A DNA stretch of 64,000 bases from Microcebus murinus (taxonomy: Eukaryota > Chordata > Mammalia > Primates > Cheirogaleidae), in NCBI RefSeq assembly GCF_040939455.1, contig NC_134104.1:147534501-147598500 (forward strand). Reading direction: 5' to 3'. Below, piece after piece: positions 34,970 through 47,520 of this stretch. A model generated the notes under the pieces. It did no database searches. It was not told where the DNA came from and saw only the letters and a list, made by a program, of their open reading frames with translations. Within the stretch, counting starts at the first letter, position 1. Each line of letters starts with the position of its first letter. The translations under genes were made by a program, and so were the position numbers.

Positions 34970-36540
34970 AAAATAAAGGAATAGAGACGATAATCCAAGA
35001 AAATTATAAACAAAATATGTTTACACATATTTTATTATTTACACATACTACACAAATAGAAGTCAAGAAAAAAGACATTAAAAGAGAAGTATTTCATACT
35101 ACAAAAACCTGACTGCCAAAAAGATATGAAATTCTAAGGGGGGGGGAATCTACAAATTCACCATTGGGGAAAATATTTATTTACTTCTCATCAGTTAAGC
35201 AAAACATTGAAGACAAAGAGAATTTGAATTCTGTAATAATAAACTTGATGAGAAAGAGAAAGGGCATGAGCATTCTTTTCAAGCCCACATGAAATTTCCA
35301 CGAAAGTTGACCATGCATGATACACACACACACACACACACACACACATAAAAGAAAAATTTTTCAAAAGAAAAATTTTCCTAAAGCAGAAATCATATAG
35401 GCCATATTCTTTGACCACAGTGCCATCAAATTAGAAATCAACATGTAAAAAACAGCCAAGAAATTATCTGCTTAGGAATATCAAAACAGTCTTAAATATA
35501 ATTTTTGGATAAAAGAAAAAGTAAAATGGAAATTACTACTATTTAAAAGTGAATAAACATGAGAACACCACACATCAAAACCATTTCTCAAAGGGAACAT
35601 TATAGCTTTAAATGCATAGATTAGAAAACTAAAAATCTTTAAAATAAATGAACTGAGCCCAATACACAGGAAAGTACATGAAAGCTCTACACAATAGTTT
35701 CAAAGAAGTAGGGAAATTTAACAACAATAAAAACAGAAATTAACAGGCTAGAAAATGAAAGAAAGAAAAATCAATAAACTTGTTCTTTTAAAAGACCAAC
35801 AAACAGATAAACCTCTGGCACATCTGGTAAAGAAAAAATGCAGAGGACACAAACAATATTAACGACAAAAAAGGAACATAGAGCCAAGTAAGGGGATAGT
35901 TTTATAAATTAAAAGACACTACATATATACAACATAATTACCAGCAAATTTGAAAATCTGTATGCAATGAATGATTTCCTGGAGAAAAAATAAATTTTAA
36001 AAATTAATTAAAGAGGCAAAACCTGAATAAAATATCAGCTGATTACAAAAAATAAAAGGGTAGCTAAAGGACTTCCCTAGAGCAGGTACCAAGTGGAGAT
36101 GGTTTAAAAGGAAATTATGCCAAGCCTTAGAAATACATATGCCCTATGCTCTAGCAATTACCTTCCTAAGAATCTATCCTAAACAAATGTGCAGCTATGC
36201 ACGAAAACATTTCTTGCTTTGAAATTTAGAATAGCCTAAGAAGTAGAAGCAATCTACTTTTCCCATAAAAAAATGGAGAAGTTACTAGAGCGTGGATATC
36301 CATATGATAGAATGCTGCACAGCCTTTAAAAAATGGGTTTGCCCTCTATGTACTGACACAGAAAGATCTTAAAAACATGCCAGTTGGCGAAAGAAATCAA
36401 ATTTAGAACATATGATGATTTTATAATGCAGCAATAGAAAAATAAGGCTCTGTCCATTTTTATGTGAATGTCAATAGACACAATGAAGCTGGGGGAACGT
36501 TCACTCCTTGCTAACACTGGCCACTTCTGCGAGGGTGGGT
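34970..36540 (+). mobile_element. L1M LINE fragment, sense
   Basis: A-rich sense ORF2: 'gaccacagtgccatcaaatt' near 35415, 'aaaagaccaacaaacagata' near 35790, then 'gctgcacagcctttaaaaaa' near 36314 from the C-terminal and 3' region. A (CA)n tract sits at 35322-35348. Frames are broken. Confidence 0.75.
35322..35348. repeat. (AC)n microsatellite
   Basis: About 13 uninterrupted AC units inside the L1 fragment. Confidence 0.95.
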
Positions 36541-36601
36541 GACGGTGTCACAGCATAAAAAGGGAATGTCACCGTCCTCTGATTAATTCGCATGGAGAAT
36601 G

Positions 36602-36940
36602 CAGTCATCCCTCAGCATGGGGGAGGGGAGGAATTGTCGCAGGACCCCTACAGATACCAAAGTCTGCAGATGCTCAAATCCCTTATATAAAACGGTGTCG
36701 TGCGTGCATATAACCTACGCACATCTTCCTGTATACCTGAAATCGTATCCCAATTACCTATATTAGCTAGTACAATGTAAATGCTACATAAATAGTTGTT
36801 ACACTGTATTTTTAATTTTGTATTAGCTTTTATTGTTGTATTGCTATTTTTTGTTGCCTTCTTTTTTTTTTTTAATATTTTTGATCTGAGATTGGTTGAA
36901 TCTGTGGATTCAGAACCCGTGGATTTGGAGAGCCGACTGT
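36602..36940 (-). mobile_element. MER2 Tigger-type DNA transposon
   Basis: Starts 'cagtcatccctcagcatgg' and ends 'gattcagaacccgtgg' ... 'gagagccgactg', followed by TA. The interior has 'cccttatataaaacgg', 'ataacctacgcacatcttcc' and 'atagttgttacactgt'. About 340 bp, the usual MER2 length. Non-autonomous, mobilised in trans by pogo/Tigger transposase. Confidence 0.85.
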
Positions 36941-36941
36941 A

Positions 36942-37659
36942 TGTCCAGGTGTTGCTCGTATAAGTAACTATAAAAACACACTGAAGCATTCAAGTGGAGG
37001 ATAGAGATTTCCCACAAGACAACCTTTAAGACCCATTCCAGATCTAAAACCCTATGACTCACCCCTGTCATGGAGCCTTCCAGACAAGACCATTACAGGG
37101 CAAACAGCTGTTTATGTTTAACATTCTACTCCCTGGCCGGGCCAGAGCAAATTGCTACTTTCCACGTTCTGCCCTGCGGAGGTGGAAGGCGCTGCTGGCA
37201 CCTCGGGGTAGGCTTATTCCAAAGACACTCTTCTTCTCTCTGTCACTGTTCCCACTTGGCCCCTTAAACTCCACAAGTTAAGCGCTCCTGTGGTAGGATG
37301 CTGAGGCTGTCTCGTAAAATGTTAAGCTCCTTTCCTGACAAAAAACACAAAACACCCTGTCTGTTGCTTTGCCTAGAATAGGACTAAAGGACCTGCCCCC
37401 AAGGGAAGGGAGGTGGGTCTGTGGCTTTGCAGCCCAACAGCTGCCCGTCTGCTTGACTCCGCTCTGAGTCCAACCATGTGCCAGCAGCCGCTTCTCCCTT
37501 CCTTCTCTGGTTCTCTCTCCACTTGGGTGACCTACGAGCCAGAGACCTGGCTCGTTCCCTGTTGCTTTGTGCTTTCATCTACCACTCCCACTTCCGTGTC
37601 TGCTGAGCTGTAGCATGAAAATCAGCAGCACAGACTCCAGTAGTGCATTTTTGCTTCAA
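36942..37659. other. Low-copy DNA, no gene recognised
   Basis: GC content rises here. No repeat family and no convincing exon. Confidence 0.4.
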
Positions 37660-37945
37660 AGCAGGCTATCCCAAAATGTTGTGGCTCAAAACACCCACCG
37701 TTTCCTTAGCTCGCCATTCCGAGGGTCATTCCTTCAGGCTGTGCTCAGCTGGGCGATTACTCTGGTGTCAGCTGGGCTCCTCCATGAACCCGCAGACAAA
37801 GCGAGTCCTTCAAGTGGCTCTTTGGGGGATGGGCTTGCTATCAGCTAGGTGACAGGGTGGCTGGGACATGTGTCTTTCATACTCCAGCAGGCCAGCCCGG
37901 GCATGTTCGAATGGTGGTGGCACCTGCACAAGAGGGTTAATAGGC
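37660..37945 (+). mobile_element. Old interspersed repeat, family not named
   Basis: 'atgttgtggctcaaaacacc', 'ctgtgctcagctgggcga' and 'ccagcaggccagcccggg' resemble a common mammalian repeat, with 'lost' middle parts. I cannot name it with confidence. Confidence 0.35.
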
Positions 37946-38744
37946 CATTTTCAGGCATTAAATGCTCAAGTTAAGACAAAGGAGAAACCCTACCCTATAA
38001 TTTACCTTCCTGCTAAATGTCTCAAGACAAGCTTTAGTTCTCAGAGATTCTTCCACATCCCATGGATTGTAGTGTTTTAGCTCATCAAAGATCATCTAGT
38101 TCAACCCCTCTATACCCAGACTCCAATCTGGATTATGTCCCTTTAGGAGACTGGGAGGAATAGCTTGCAGGAATAAAAAAATTATTTTTATTCAAGCTCA
38201 GGTAATGGCAGCCCTCTCTAGCTATTCATGTGTGCTGTGATCAGGAGTCTACTCCCTGGGAGATTTCAGGATCAGGGGTTCTTTGAAGGAGATGGAAGAA
38301 ATAGAGTAAAAAAAACCCTGAATTTTTCAAATAAAGAGGCTACCCACAAAGGCTGGATATTAATATTAAAGGCCACCTTCTGGGCTGGTGGCCTTAACGT
38401 CTTGACTAAATGCAAAGACCTGCAGGATTTAAGGTACCTGGTGGGCAAATTCAAATCTGCCCATTGGATGTATCATGCCAGCCCGTATTCCTCCCCAACC
38501 ACTGCCTGCCTGATTTCCCACAGTTCCTGAGCCACTCCATAGAAAGTAGGGATGGAAAAGAGGTACCAAGAATTTCCTTTGCTGATTTTAAACCCAAAAT
38601 GTCACCCATAATTGTGTCATGGAATTATATGATCTGCCTCTGACCCTAAGAATTGATTGTTCTCTTAAATAGTGTACATAGAGCAAAATATAATAAATAT
38701 TTTTCTTAAATTACAGCCTTTCCATGCCAATCCTTGCACTGGCA
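37946..38744. other. Unassigned stretch
   Basis: A faint MIR-like phrase ('agctcatcaaagatcatc') lies near 38080. Otherwise nothing recognised. Confidence 0.35.
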
Positions 38745-39560
38745 CTGGCGTTATATATAAAAGTATAAAGGCAAAATCTGTGTCTTCTGGATGCTCATGG
38801 TCTAATAGGACTACAAAGAGAAATTCTACTATTTGTAATGCAATGAGGTAACTGCTATGATGAAAAGAGTAAAGGAGGAGTTGGACAGTCATCAAGCAGG
38901 AGAGAGAACAGAGGTAAAGATTCAGAGGTGAGGGAGGGCTTGGCTGATTCCCGGGGGGGCGTGTTGGCCAGTGTTTCTAATGCTAAACGTAAGGTGGGGA
39001 GGTGGGCACAGACTGGGGGTGCAGGCAGGACCTGAGGCTAGAAAAGGCATCAGTGCTCAGATCAAGAAGGATCATCACAGTCATACTAAGCATTTAAGAC
39101 TTTTCCCCAAGGGAAATAGGGAGCCACTGAGGAATTAAACCACAATAAATATCATTGCATTTTTATTTTAACAATACTGTTATATTTATTGGATGAACAG
39201 AAAGGCATTCAGGAGACCACTACCATTGGCCAGCCAAAACATAGTGACTTTCTGAACTAGGACAATTTCAGCGAAGAGAGAGTTGGGGATAACCAGACAT
39301 GAGAGAAGCCTAGCACCAGGAATAGATGTGATTTGGTGGCTGGTTATATGTAAGGTGGAGGAGAAAAGGAAGAACCAAAACTGGTGATGACATTTTCACT
39401 TGGGCCACTGGGCAGATGCTAGCTAGTGTCATTGTCACCGTGAGTTTGGCCCCTGTGGAAGAGTTATGCAGGTGCATGCAAAGGCCATGGCCCCGTGGTC
39501 CTGGGGCGTGGGGAGAAGTAGCCTGGGATGCCAGCAAGATTTTCAGTTAAGCTGAAGCAG
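38745..39560 (-). mobile_element. L2 LINE, antisense, worn
   Basis: 'tggatgctcatggtctaata', 'gtgagggagggcttggctg' and 'gggagccactgaggaatta' follow the L2 complement order. The right part (39200-39560) is weaker. Confidence 0.65.
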
Positions 39561-39974
39561 AGAATGATTGGAGAGAGGGAAGAGAGAGCCAGAAAAAAAA
39601 AAAAGCTAAGAACTGAGCCCCGGGAACACAGACACTAAACAGGGCCAGAGGAAATGCAAGCTGGAAAGGAAAGTGAGCCACAGGGAGGGAGTGGCCATCA
39701 GTGTCCTCTGCCTGCTGCAGAACTGCAAAGATAAGCCTGGAAGCAGTCACCTCATTACGCATGGAGGTCGCTGGTGACGTCAGTGGGAGCTTTCATAGGC
39801 AGACAGGGCTGGGTTCCAGGGAGCTGGGAGCGGGAGAGAGGTCAGAACAGGGCGCCGGCTGATAGCGACGACACTTTAGAAACAGGGTGGAAACATAATG
39901 AAAGACACATGGCATCAGGTGGAGGGGCATGCAGAGACTAGGAAGGACCTTGCTTTAAATTAAGGAGACTTAAT

Positions 39975-40135
39975 TATGTTTAAATGTCATTGGGAAAGTG
40001 GGGATAATACTACTACCCTCATAGGGTTCTTATATAAGGATCAAACTGGAGCATGAATGTAAGGCATTGAAACACCTTACTGTTTATGAAAACACAGTGT
40101 CTGATAAATAGTGGCCATAATAATAATGATATTGT
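39975..40135 (-). mobile_element. MIR SINE, reverse orientation
   Basis: 'gtggggataatactactacc', 'ctcatagggttcttata' and 'tgtctgataaatagtggcc' form the MIR complement. Between 39561 and 39974 I recognise nothing. Confidence 0.7.
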
Positions 40136-40257
40136 TAACAATGACAATAATAATAGTTGAATGCAAAACGGATAAGGAACAATGGAGAGCACAAGGGGGC
40201 AGGAAGGGAAGGGATCCAGAATGCAGGTGAATGGACTCATTGTACACAGAAGAGGTT

Positions 40258-41290
40258 CATTCATTCAACAACATGTGGCAAGCACTTGCTATGTGCCAGG
40301 CACTCCGCCAGGTACTGGGGATATAAGAGAACAAGAAAAACACGGCTTCCTCCCTCCAGGAGCTCATGGCCCAGAAAGAGAGATGTACAGTGAATCAACC
40401 ATTACAGTATGGTGGGATGGTGTCAAAATCAGGGTGTGTAAAACCCAGGAGGGGACCCTAGTGTAGTCTTGGCTGGCAGGCGTGGAGGGGGCCAGGGAAG
40501 ACTTCCTGGAAGAAGTGATATCTAGCCTTAGACCTGAGTTCCCTAGACAGGAGACAGGCAGTGAAAAAAAAGAAGAGGGGGAGACAAGATGCAACAGGTT
40601 TGGAGTAAATAGGACAGGGAATGGAGGAATTCATGCTGGGAATCTCCTTTCTTCTGCAGTGTGGTGAGTTTATCCCAGAGCTGAGAATGGGCTTCTGCAG
40701 TGCACAAGCAGAAGGAACTGGGCACATGGTATACACGCTAAGCGGTATTGAGAGCACGGGTGGGACTGCTGTGATTGCCCCTAGATCACCAGACAAGCTG
40801 GGCAAGGTTTGCAGAGTGGTGCCGCAGGCCCAGGGGCAGGGAGTTGAGGGTGCTGGCCAAAGAGAGAATGATGTGATGCCTTCCTAGATAAGAATAAAGT
40901 AAAACCAAGAGATGACTGATCGAGCCCCTAAATAGAGAAGAAGCCCAGAAACAAAATCACGATGCAAAGAGCCAACGTGGTGGAGATCCGGGTTGGGCAA
41001 GAGGCTGAGCTCAGAGAAACAGAGTTGACAGCAGCTCTGAGACAACAGAGCCCAGCAGGTGCCACAGGATGGAAGAGTGGAGGAGATGCCACGACGACCG
41101 AGCAGATCAAGACGCTGTTGGGTGTCAGAACGATCTCCAGGAGTGCCTAGGATGCTGCAGGAGTGGGATGGAGGAGAGGACAGTCAGCCAGTCTCTACGA
41201 CCTCTGACAACTGTGCAGGTGGGCCCAGGGATGGTGTGGGAGAGCTATAGGGCTAGAAGCTCAGGCACGGCCTGCCTAATGACAAGGGCA
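40258..41290 (-). mobile_element. L2 LINE, antisense
   Basis: Begins 'cattcattcaacaacatg', 'gctatgtgccaggcactcc' and 'actggggatataagag', the complement of the L2 3' end, followed by 'gggaagacttcctggaag'. The match fades after about 40900. Confidence 0.75.
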
Positions 41291-41788
41291 GCCCACTCTG
41301 GTTTTATTACTCTTCCCTCTCGCAGTTCCCATAAGTACTCATGTGATCTTGTTTCCTGACTTTTTTATTTAAAAAATACAATCTATGAATATGAAGAGTG
41401 ACCTATTTTCTTCCATGTCCAAATTACATTCTCATGTTCTCCCTGGGGCTGTTCCTTTGTTGCCAAGTGGGCAAGGCCAGCGAGTACAAATTTACCACTT
41501 GATTGAGGCATCACGATTTGCTTTTGAATACTATTGTTCAGTGACTTCAAGTCCTTCAGATGTTTCCCTTCAATCTCATCAACTAGACAAGTAAATAGGC
41601 AAGTAGAAAATGGCATATGAAATGAAGCTGTGGGGGTCTGTGGGAACCCTTGGTAAGAGCCCTAACCCAGTCTTGTGGGGTCAAGAAGGCCTTTTAGTGC
41701 CCAAAGATATTGTCTGCCTTCCTCATCCCCCTTCACAGCCTGGCCCAGTCACAAGTGCACCTGAGACATTAGCCACTTAAAAGCTAGG
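41291..41788. other. Unassigned stretch
   Basis: No repeat or gene recognised. It lies between the L2 and the Alu target-site duplication at 41789. Confidence 0.4.
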
Positions 41789-41803
41789 CAGACATGGAAT
41801 CTT

Positions 41804-42128
41804 TTTTTTTGAGACAGAGTCTCACTTTGTTGCCCAGGCTAGAGTGAGTGCCATGGCGTCAGCCTAGCTCACAGCAACCTCAAACTCCTAGGCTCAAGCA
41901 AACCCTTCTGCCTCAGCCTCCCGAGTAGCTGGGACTACAGGCATGTGCCACCATGCCCGGCTAACTTTTTCTATATATATTAGTTGGCCAATTAATTTCT
42001 TTCTATTTATAGTAGAGATGGGGTCTCGCTCTTGCTCAGGCTGGTTTCGAACTCCTGACCTCAAGCAATCCGCCCACCTCGGCCTTCCAGAGTGCTAGGA
42101 TTATAGGCGTGAGCCACCACACCCAGCC
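41804..42128 (-). mobile_element. Lemur-type Alu SINE, antisense, with target-site duplication
   Basis: Same subfamily as 10066-10408, including 'ctatatatattagttggcc' and 'ttctttctatttatagtag'. Flanked by a perfect 15-bp duplication 'cagacatggaatctt' (41789-41803 and 42129-42143). The T-tail is short (7). It faces the sense Alu at 42246. Confidence 0.95.
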
Positions 42129-42245
42129 CAGACATGGAATCTTAAGGAAAAAGCATTTTTGCCATGCTCTTTGGTGTAGTAGATATGGGGAAAGTGCACT
42201 GACCTTAATTTGGATTCATAAAGGAAACTATTAATCAAAAGCTTG

Positions 42246-42573
<328 letters not shown>

Positions 42574-42586
42574 AATCAAAAGTTTG

Positions 42587-42999
42587 AAAGGCTCATCCTT
42601 AAACTTCTGATAAGCATTAACTCTTGAGTGGGGGCGTGGCCATGGGAAAGGGGAGGGGCTGTGAGTGAGGCACATTGGCAGCCCCCATTCCAAAGATGCT
42701 CCCCACATCAGCTCTCTTTGGCTTGGGTTTGCCTGGCTCCTCAGTCTCCTCGCCTGGTGTTTCCAAGGCAACAAAGTCCCAGATAAGTCCAACATTGGCC
42801 GGTCAGTTGTGTTTCCCGGAAAAAAAACAACACACAGAAGAGTGCAATGGCTGCGGGCCCAACCGGACAGCTTCCTGGATCCCAAAAGGCCACTGGTGGG
42901 TGGGCCCCTCTGTACTGCAAACGCTGACTGAAGAACAGCCAAGGAAAGGAGGGAAAAAGAAGAGAAAGCACGGAGCCTGGGAGAGAGAGAGGCAGGACT
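42587..42999. other. GC-rich unassigned stretch
   Basis: No repeat recognised. Overlapping open frames in several phases carry no motif. Confidence 0.4.
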
Positions 43000-43345
43000 G
43001 GGGGGAACCCAAGACAGGATTTGGATGCGGGTAATTTATTAAGGACACGTTCATAGGAGAGAGTAGTACAGGAGAGAAGGAAGCGGGACAGAGCAGGGGA
43101 GAACATGAAGAGAGACTGTGATCTTAGGCAAAGGCCCTCAGAGGGCAGCTTCAGCCTGATCCCTCAGGGCCGCTCTGCAGTGTAGGGTACGCCTGACAGT
43201 TGCACGGGGAAGGGAGGCTCAGTGAAGGGAGCTGGGCTCTCCTAATCCTTCCCCAGCCAGGCAGTCCTCTGCTATCAGAAGCAGAAATTCCCCAAAGCCA
43301 GGGAGAGACACACAGAAGTGATAAAGAGATCTGAGTGTGTCTGGA
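43000..43345 (+). mobile_element. Unnamed dispersed repeat, copy 5
   Basis: 'ggggaacccaagacaggatt', 'gggtaatttattaaggac' and 'cagcttcagcctgatccc' parallel copy 1, which has 'atttcagcctgatccca'. Confidence 0.55.
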
Positions 43346-43561
43346 CAGAGCACAATGTCTACTCCAGTTACTAACGTTTGTCTGGGAAAAGTGAAGGGAC
43401 GATCAGCAGAAATAGTTGGGACTTGAACATCCATTTCTTCTGTAGAATCTCAGAGTCTGAGGAATACCCAGGGAACCACTCTGGTTGGGAGGAGGCCAAG
43501 GAGAGGCTGAGGACTCCAGGCTCTCCAAGGAGAGCAGCTCCTCCTTCCTTTCTTTCCCATA

Positions 43562-44007
43562 CCGTGTTTCTCCGAAAATAAGACCTACCCATAAAATAAG
43601 CCCTAGCAGGATTTCTAAGCATTTGCGCAATAGAAGCCCTACCCCGAAAATAAGACCTAGAGATGGGCGTGGCTACGCAGCGTATCTGCACAACCCATGC
43701 ATTTCCTCACGGATAGGTAAAGAAGACAAGCAGCCCTTCTCATCTGCCCCATGAGAGCTCTATTGCTCGACATGAGAGATTGGGGCCAATGGTTCCAAAG
43801 GAAATAGAGTCGCAAGAAATTCAGGATGGAATTCAGGGTTTGGAGAGTTATGATGATGTTCCAGAAGAAGATGACTTAACTATATTTGAATAAATGTAGA
43901 TTGTACCATACTTAAAAAAAATAACACATCCCCTGGAAATAAACCCTAGAGTGTCTTCTTGAGGACAAATAAATATAAGACCTTGTCTTATTTTCAGGGA
44001 AACACTG
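43562..44007 (+). mobile_element. Terminal-inverted-repeat DNA transposon, about 446 bp (Tc1/mariner-like)
   Basis: Left end 'ccgtgtttctccgaaaata' + 'agac' and right end 'gtcttattttcagggaaac' + 'actg' are inverted copies of about 23 bp with 2-4 mismatches. A TA precedes the left end, consistent with TA-targeting Tc1/mariner or pogo-type elements; the right flank is mutated. Subterminal 'aaaataag' words recur at 43574, 43593 and 43637. The interior keeps an open C-terminal frame (43789-43893), so this is an internally deleted copy of an autonomous element. Related bat/strepsirrhine families are remembered, not checked. Confidence 0.75.
43789..43893 (+). pseudogene. C-terminal remnant of a transposon-encoded protein
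   Basis: An open frame of 34 codons from an in-frame ATG to TAA. The same frame continues open upstream to at least 43738 without a stop. The end is strongly acidic (…DDVPEEDDLTIFE). Acidic tails are common at the C-terminus of pogo/Tigger-type transposases, but this assignment is inference. There is no catalytic domain, so it is not functional as a transposase. Confidence 0.5.
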
Positions 44008-44584
44008 CACTAACCTTCCCTACACAATGTCTTGTAAAGAAAGGCTTCCTCTGCTAAAAAGAAGTTTGAAAGCCATCGTACCCACAGCTCTTTATCTCCT
44101 CCACGTGTAGGGCAGGCAGAGTCAGTCAAGGTGGTGATTACAGGTGGTAGTCCCGGGTGAAATGGTCACCCTGCTGTAGGACAGCACCAGTCCTAGCCCT
44201 GATGGGCACCCTCCCTCCTGGCCCCAAACCCCAGGAGACCCACCAAGCTGGAGACCCTGAGCCCTCAACAGAATTCTGTGAAAATATGCACAAAACATAC
44301 TTCATTTTTCAGTGTGTGACAACGAGATGGTGCCCAGACACAGAGAAAGGACAGAGCCAGAAAGAAGGGAGCTTGTGCAACTTGTAAATAAAACCCTTGG
44401 CAATGAAAAATGCTACCCCCAGATCCAGCGAGGAGGACTGAAGGGAGATTTGTGGTCCCAGAGAAGACTTGCTCTCCATCTGGTTAAACAGGTTGCTGAA
44501 AAATAGCTTTAATTTCACTCCAGGAGGAAAGATACAAACTGAAAGACTTACTGGGGGGGAAGGGGGAAGAAGCCCCTGGATTCC
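44008..44584. other. Unassigned stretch
   Basis: No family recognised. Purine-rich near 44330-44480. Confidence 0.4.
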
Positions 44585-44640
44585 TAACTTTGCAATTATT
44601 TAACGACTATTATGTGCCAGGCAGCCTACTTGATCACTTG
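44585..44640 (+). mobile_element. MIR SINE fragment
   Basis: 'attatttaacgactattatg' and 'tgccaggcagcctacttga' match the MIR left part only. Confidence 0.5.
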
Positions 44641-44975
44641 CCCTTGTGGAAAAGGGGGAAGGGAAGGGAGGACATAATTAACAGAAGTCCAGCAGGACCC
44701 CAGGAGAAATAAAACCAGAGAGCACAAGGAAGGAAGTGTTGAATGTAGGCCACTGAAATTCCAAAGTGTCCCATAACTGCCACTTAAATGTGCCACCAAC
44801 CTGTGAAGTTATTGTGCGCTTCAGAGAAAAAGACTCCATCAGCTCTCAGGTGGTGTAGTAAGTTATGGACAAATTTGGCTGGCTGGTCAAATTCATGTGA
44901 ATTAGTTGTCAACATCATAAAATTGAGAAGTTTCACATAAAAATCACAACTTCTGGTGGGGAGGGGTTCTATTTC

Positions 44976-45006
<31 letters not shown>

Positions 45007-45424
45007 AATTGCTCTTAACAACGCTGGACCCAAGATCCTGAAGGTAATGGTGAGTGGTAGCTGGGTAGTTCCTTGTGCCTTTACATGGGGACACTTTCAC
45101 ATTTCCCTGCAGTGAGGTGACCCTGCAGCATGGAGAACAGGACACTTATACCTACACAAGTGTCTCAACGAAGATGTGTCACTTGAGCGGACAGGAAAGC
45201 TGGGTCTGTTGTTGATAATCAAAATAGGACTTTCCAAGAACCTTGGCTTTTTGCCAATTCTATCCCCAGTTGGAATTGTCCCATCTCTGTGCACCAGGGC
45301 AATAATCATACACCTAGCTCAACTAAATACAAGCCTCATCTAACTGTAGTAAGCCTAGAAACACTACATTTTCTGTTAACCAGGAGGCGTAGGTGAATAG
45401 CATTAAAGAATGGTCAGTCTCTGG
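44641..45424. other. Unassigned, with a polypyrimidine tract
   Basis: A TTTTC/T tract spans 44968-45007. The remainder is unrecognised. Confidence 0.4.
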
Positions 45425-45600
45425 GCAGATAATAGCATTCATACCATTTGCTGAGCATGGCTCTAAGTTTTTTGCACGTTATCTCCTTTAATCCTCAAAA
45501 CAGCCCTGTAAGGTAGGTCATATTACCAATCCCATTTTACAGTTGAGAAAACTAAGTTTCACAAGTTAAAGAGTCAAGATTTGAATAATTGGGGTTTTTC
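45425..45600 (+). mobile_element. MIR SINE
   Basis: 'ctgagcatggctctaagtt', 'atctcctttaatcctcaaaa', 'tgtaaggtaggtcatatta' and 'cccattttacagttgagaa'. Confidence 0.85.
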
Positions 45601-45944
45601 TGTATTTTGTGATCAGTATAGTCAACAGAAACTAAGATTTGAAAGAAAGGCTGGAAATCATATGTGTTTATCCAACTGTGTCAGGCTCCAGGACGGAGCA
45701 GGGGGTATGTCCAGAAGGCTGGAAAGGTGTGCAGGGTGTCAAGCAGGAAGGCTGACACCAGGAGACACTGAAAGGAGCCAAGCCTCGGAAAACATTGGGG
45801 TGATCACGTTTCCTAAACCAAAACTGAAGCTGGTCTAGATTTAGAGCAGTCTACTCACAAGAGCAAGACACTTGGGAAATGAGTGTCAATACTGAAAAAC
45901 TGGCTTTATGATTGGCAAGATGCCAAGGTGCAAGCCAGGTGGTC

Positions 45945-46140
45945 AGCTAATAACAATAGCTAAAATGTATTGCGTTGGCTTTCCTATACACAAGGCAGGG
46001 TGCTAAGCACTCTGCATGCACTAACTCTACCCTGTGAAGGATGTGCTATGATTATCCTCATCATACACATGGGGAAACTGAGGTGCAAAGACAGGTTAAA
46101 TAACTTGTCCAGTATCATAGTAACTGGAGGAACTGTGAGT
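45945..46140 (+). mobile_element. MIR SINE
   Basis: 'aacaatagctaaaatgtatt', 'gtgctaagcactctgcatg', 'ggggaaactgaggtgcaaag' and 'aataacttgtccagtatc'. Confidence 0.85.
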
Positions 46141-46579
46141 GAATGTCTACAGTTGTTTGCAGAGTCTGTAATCATAAACCCTACATTTGCCATTTCAGCC
46201 TGCCTGAGAGCCAGGCAGGCAAACACAGGACAAGAGGTGAGGTGAGGGAATCTTCTGAGGATGCAGCAGCAGGTGTCTGGAGCCAAAGCCTGGACAAACA
46301 GGATCAGAGGCCCAACACAGGGAGTCCGACCTCAAAAGCAGAAATCCCTCATCAAACTCAGTCCTGTCGGGAGTATGGGAAATGCAGATTCCCTCAACCT
46401 GCAGGAGAAAAGGTCATTGTACCTAGCCCATTGAGAGGGCCATTTGCCTGGAATCTATGAATTCATAGTGGGCACCCTTACAGCCAGAAATCCCTCCACA
46501 CCGTGTTTACCTCCAGAGAAGCCCTTATCAGCACCTGCTGTGGACGGAAGACACAGGGTGCTCTTCAAGGATGGCGATC
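46141..46579. other. Unassigned stretch
   Basis: No repeat or gene recognised. Confidence 0.4.
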
Positions 46580-47520
46580 ACCACACTATTCCTAGTAGCA
46601 AAGAGGGAAACAACCTAAGTGTCCATCAAGAGGGGAATGGCTAAGTCAATCGTAATGACCCCATTCAGGAAAACACACTTGAACAAAAAACACACACACC
46701 TCCCATGAACAGATTCCATGATCCAAGAGGCAGCCACGGAGCTGTGCCACCCAGAGCTCCCTTCGAGAAGGCACGTGCTGCTCAGCCTCAAGGAGCACAG
46801 TGAGCTGCCAGTCTGCACCTGCAGAGGTTTGGGGCTCACTGCAGCATTTGAGTTGAGTCTCTGTTCTTCCTGGGAGTCTCCTAGCCAGTGACTGAGCATG
46901 GCTGGGATATTAACACCTGGCCATTTCTGCCCAGCGAGGCATTCCTCCAAAGGGCAGTGGTAACTCTGAGCTCCCATTGGGCTGGCTGAGACTGTCAGGC
47001 CTGTGCTCCCTCTGTCCACCCCGGTCCCTCCCCCTTTATCTTTCACAGGCATCACCCCAATTAACCTCTTATACTCCCAGGCCCTCAGTGTTCGCCTCCC
47101 AGAGAACCCCAACTGGCACACCCATTGATGAATGAAAGTAGCAAATTATAGGACATGCATACACTGTGTAAATAAACAAATACCTACATGAATAAATCTT
47201 TTCTTAAAGGTAGAGAAAGAAAAAAAAGAAAAGACGAAAAAGAAGGAAAGGAGGGAGGGAGGGAGGGAAAAAATAAACCTCACACACCCAAACAAATCGT
47301 TATTTTTCTACGCATTCATATAAGTGGATAGGTATGCATTGAAAGGTTCTAGGAAAAGCCACCCAAATGATAACAGTAGCTACTTCTTGAAGTGAGAAAA
47401 AGTTTGAGGATGATGCATCAACAGGACTTTAGAGTACTGTACTGCTTTGATTTTCTTTTTGCAAGGAGAATGCATTCAGACGCATGTAATCAAAAACTTT
47501 GAAAACATGCACCAGCCCTT
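46580..47520 (+). mobile_element. L1ME 3' end, sense, interrupted
   Basis: Left part 'agcaaagagggaaacaacct', 'aagtgtccatcaagagggga'. Right part (47120-47520) 'aaataaacaaatacctac' and a 3'-end-like 'ctttgattttctttttgc'. The intervening 46690-47115 belongs to other sequence, including repeat copy 6. A GGGA-rich patch sits at 47247-47268. Confidence 0.55.
46900..47112 (-). mobile_element. Unnamed dispersed repeat, copy 6
   Basis: Ends 'cctcagtgttcgcctccca' 'gagaaccccaactggcaca', the complement of the family terminus. The boundary at the left is uncertain. Confidence 0.5.

Noticed and set aside
43562..44007. Reading the 43.6-44.0 kb element as a piggyBac insertion
   Set aside because: The flanks show TA, not TTAA, and the ends do not resemble piggyBac termini.
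46615..47121. 168-codon minus-strand frame
   Set aside because: Built from L1 3' end and unnamed repeat sequence. No domain.
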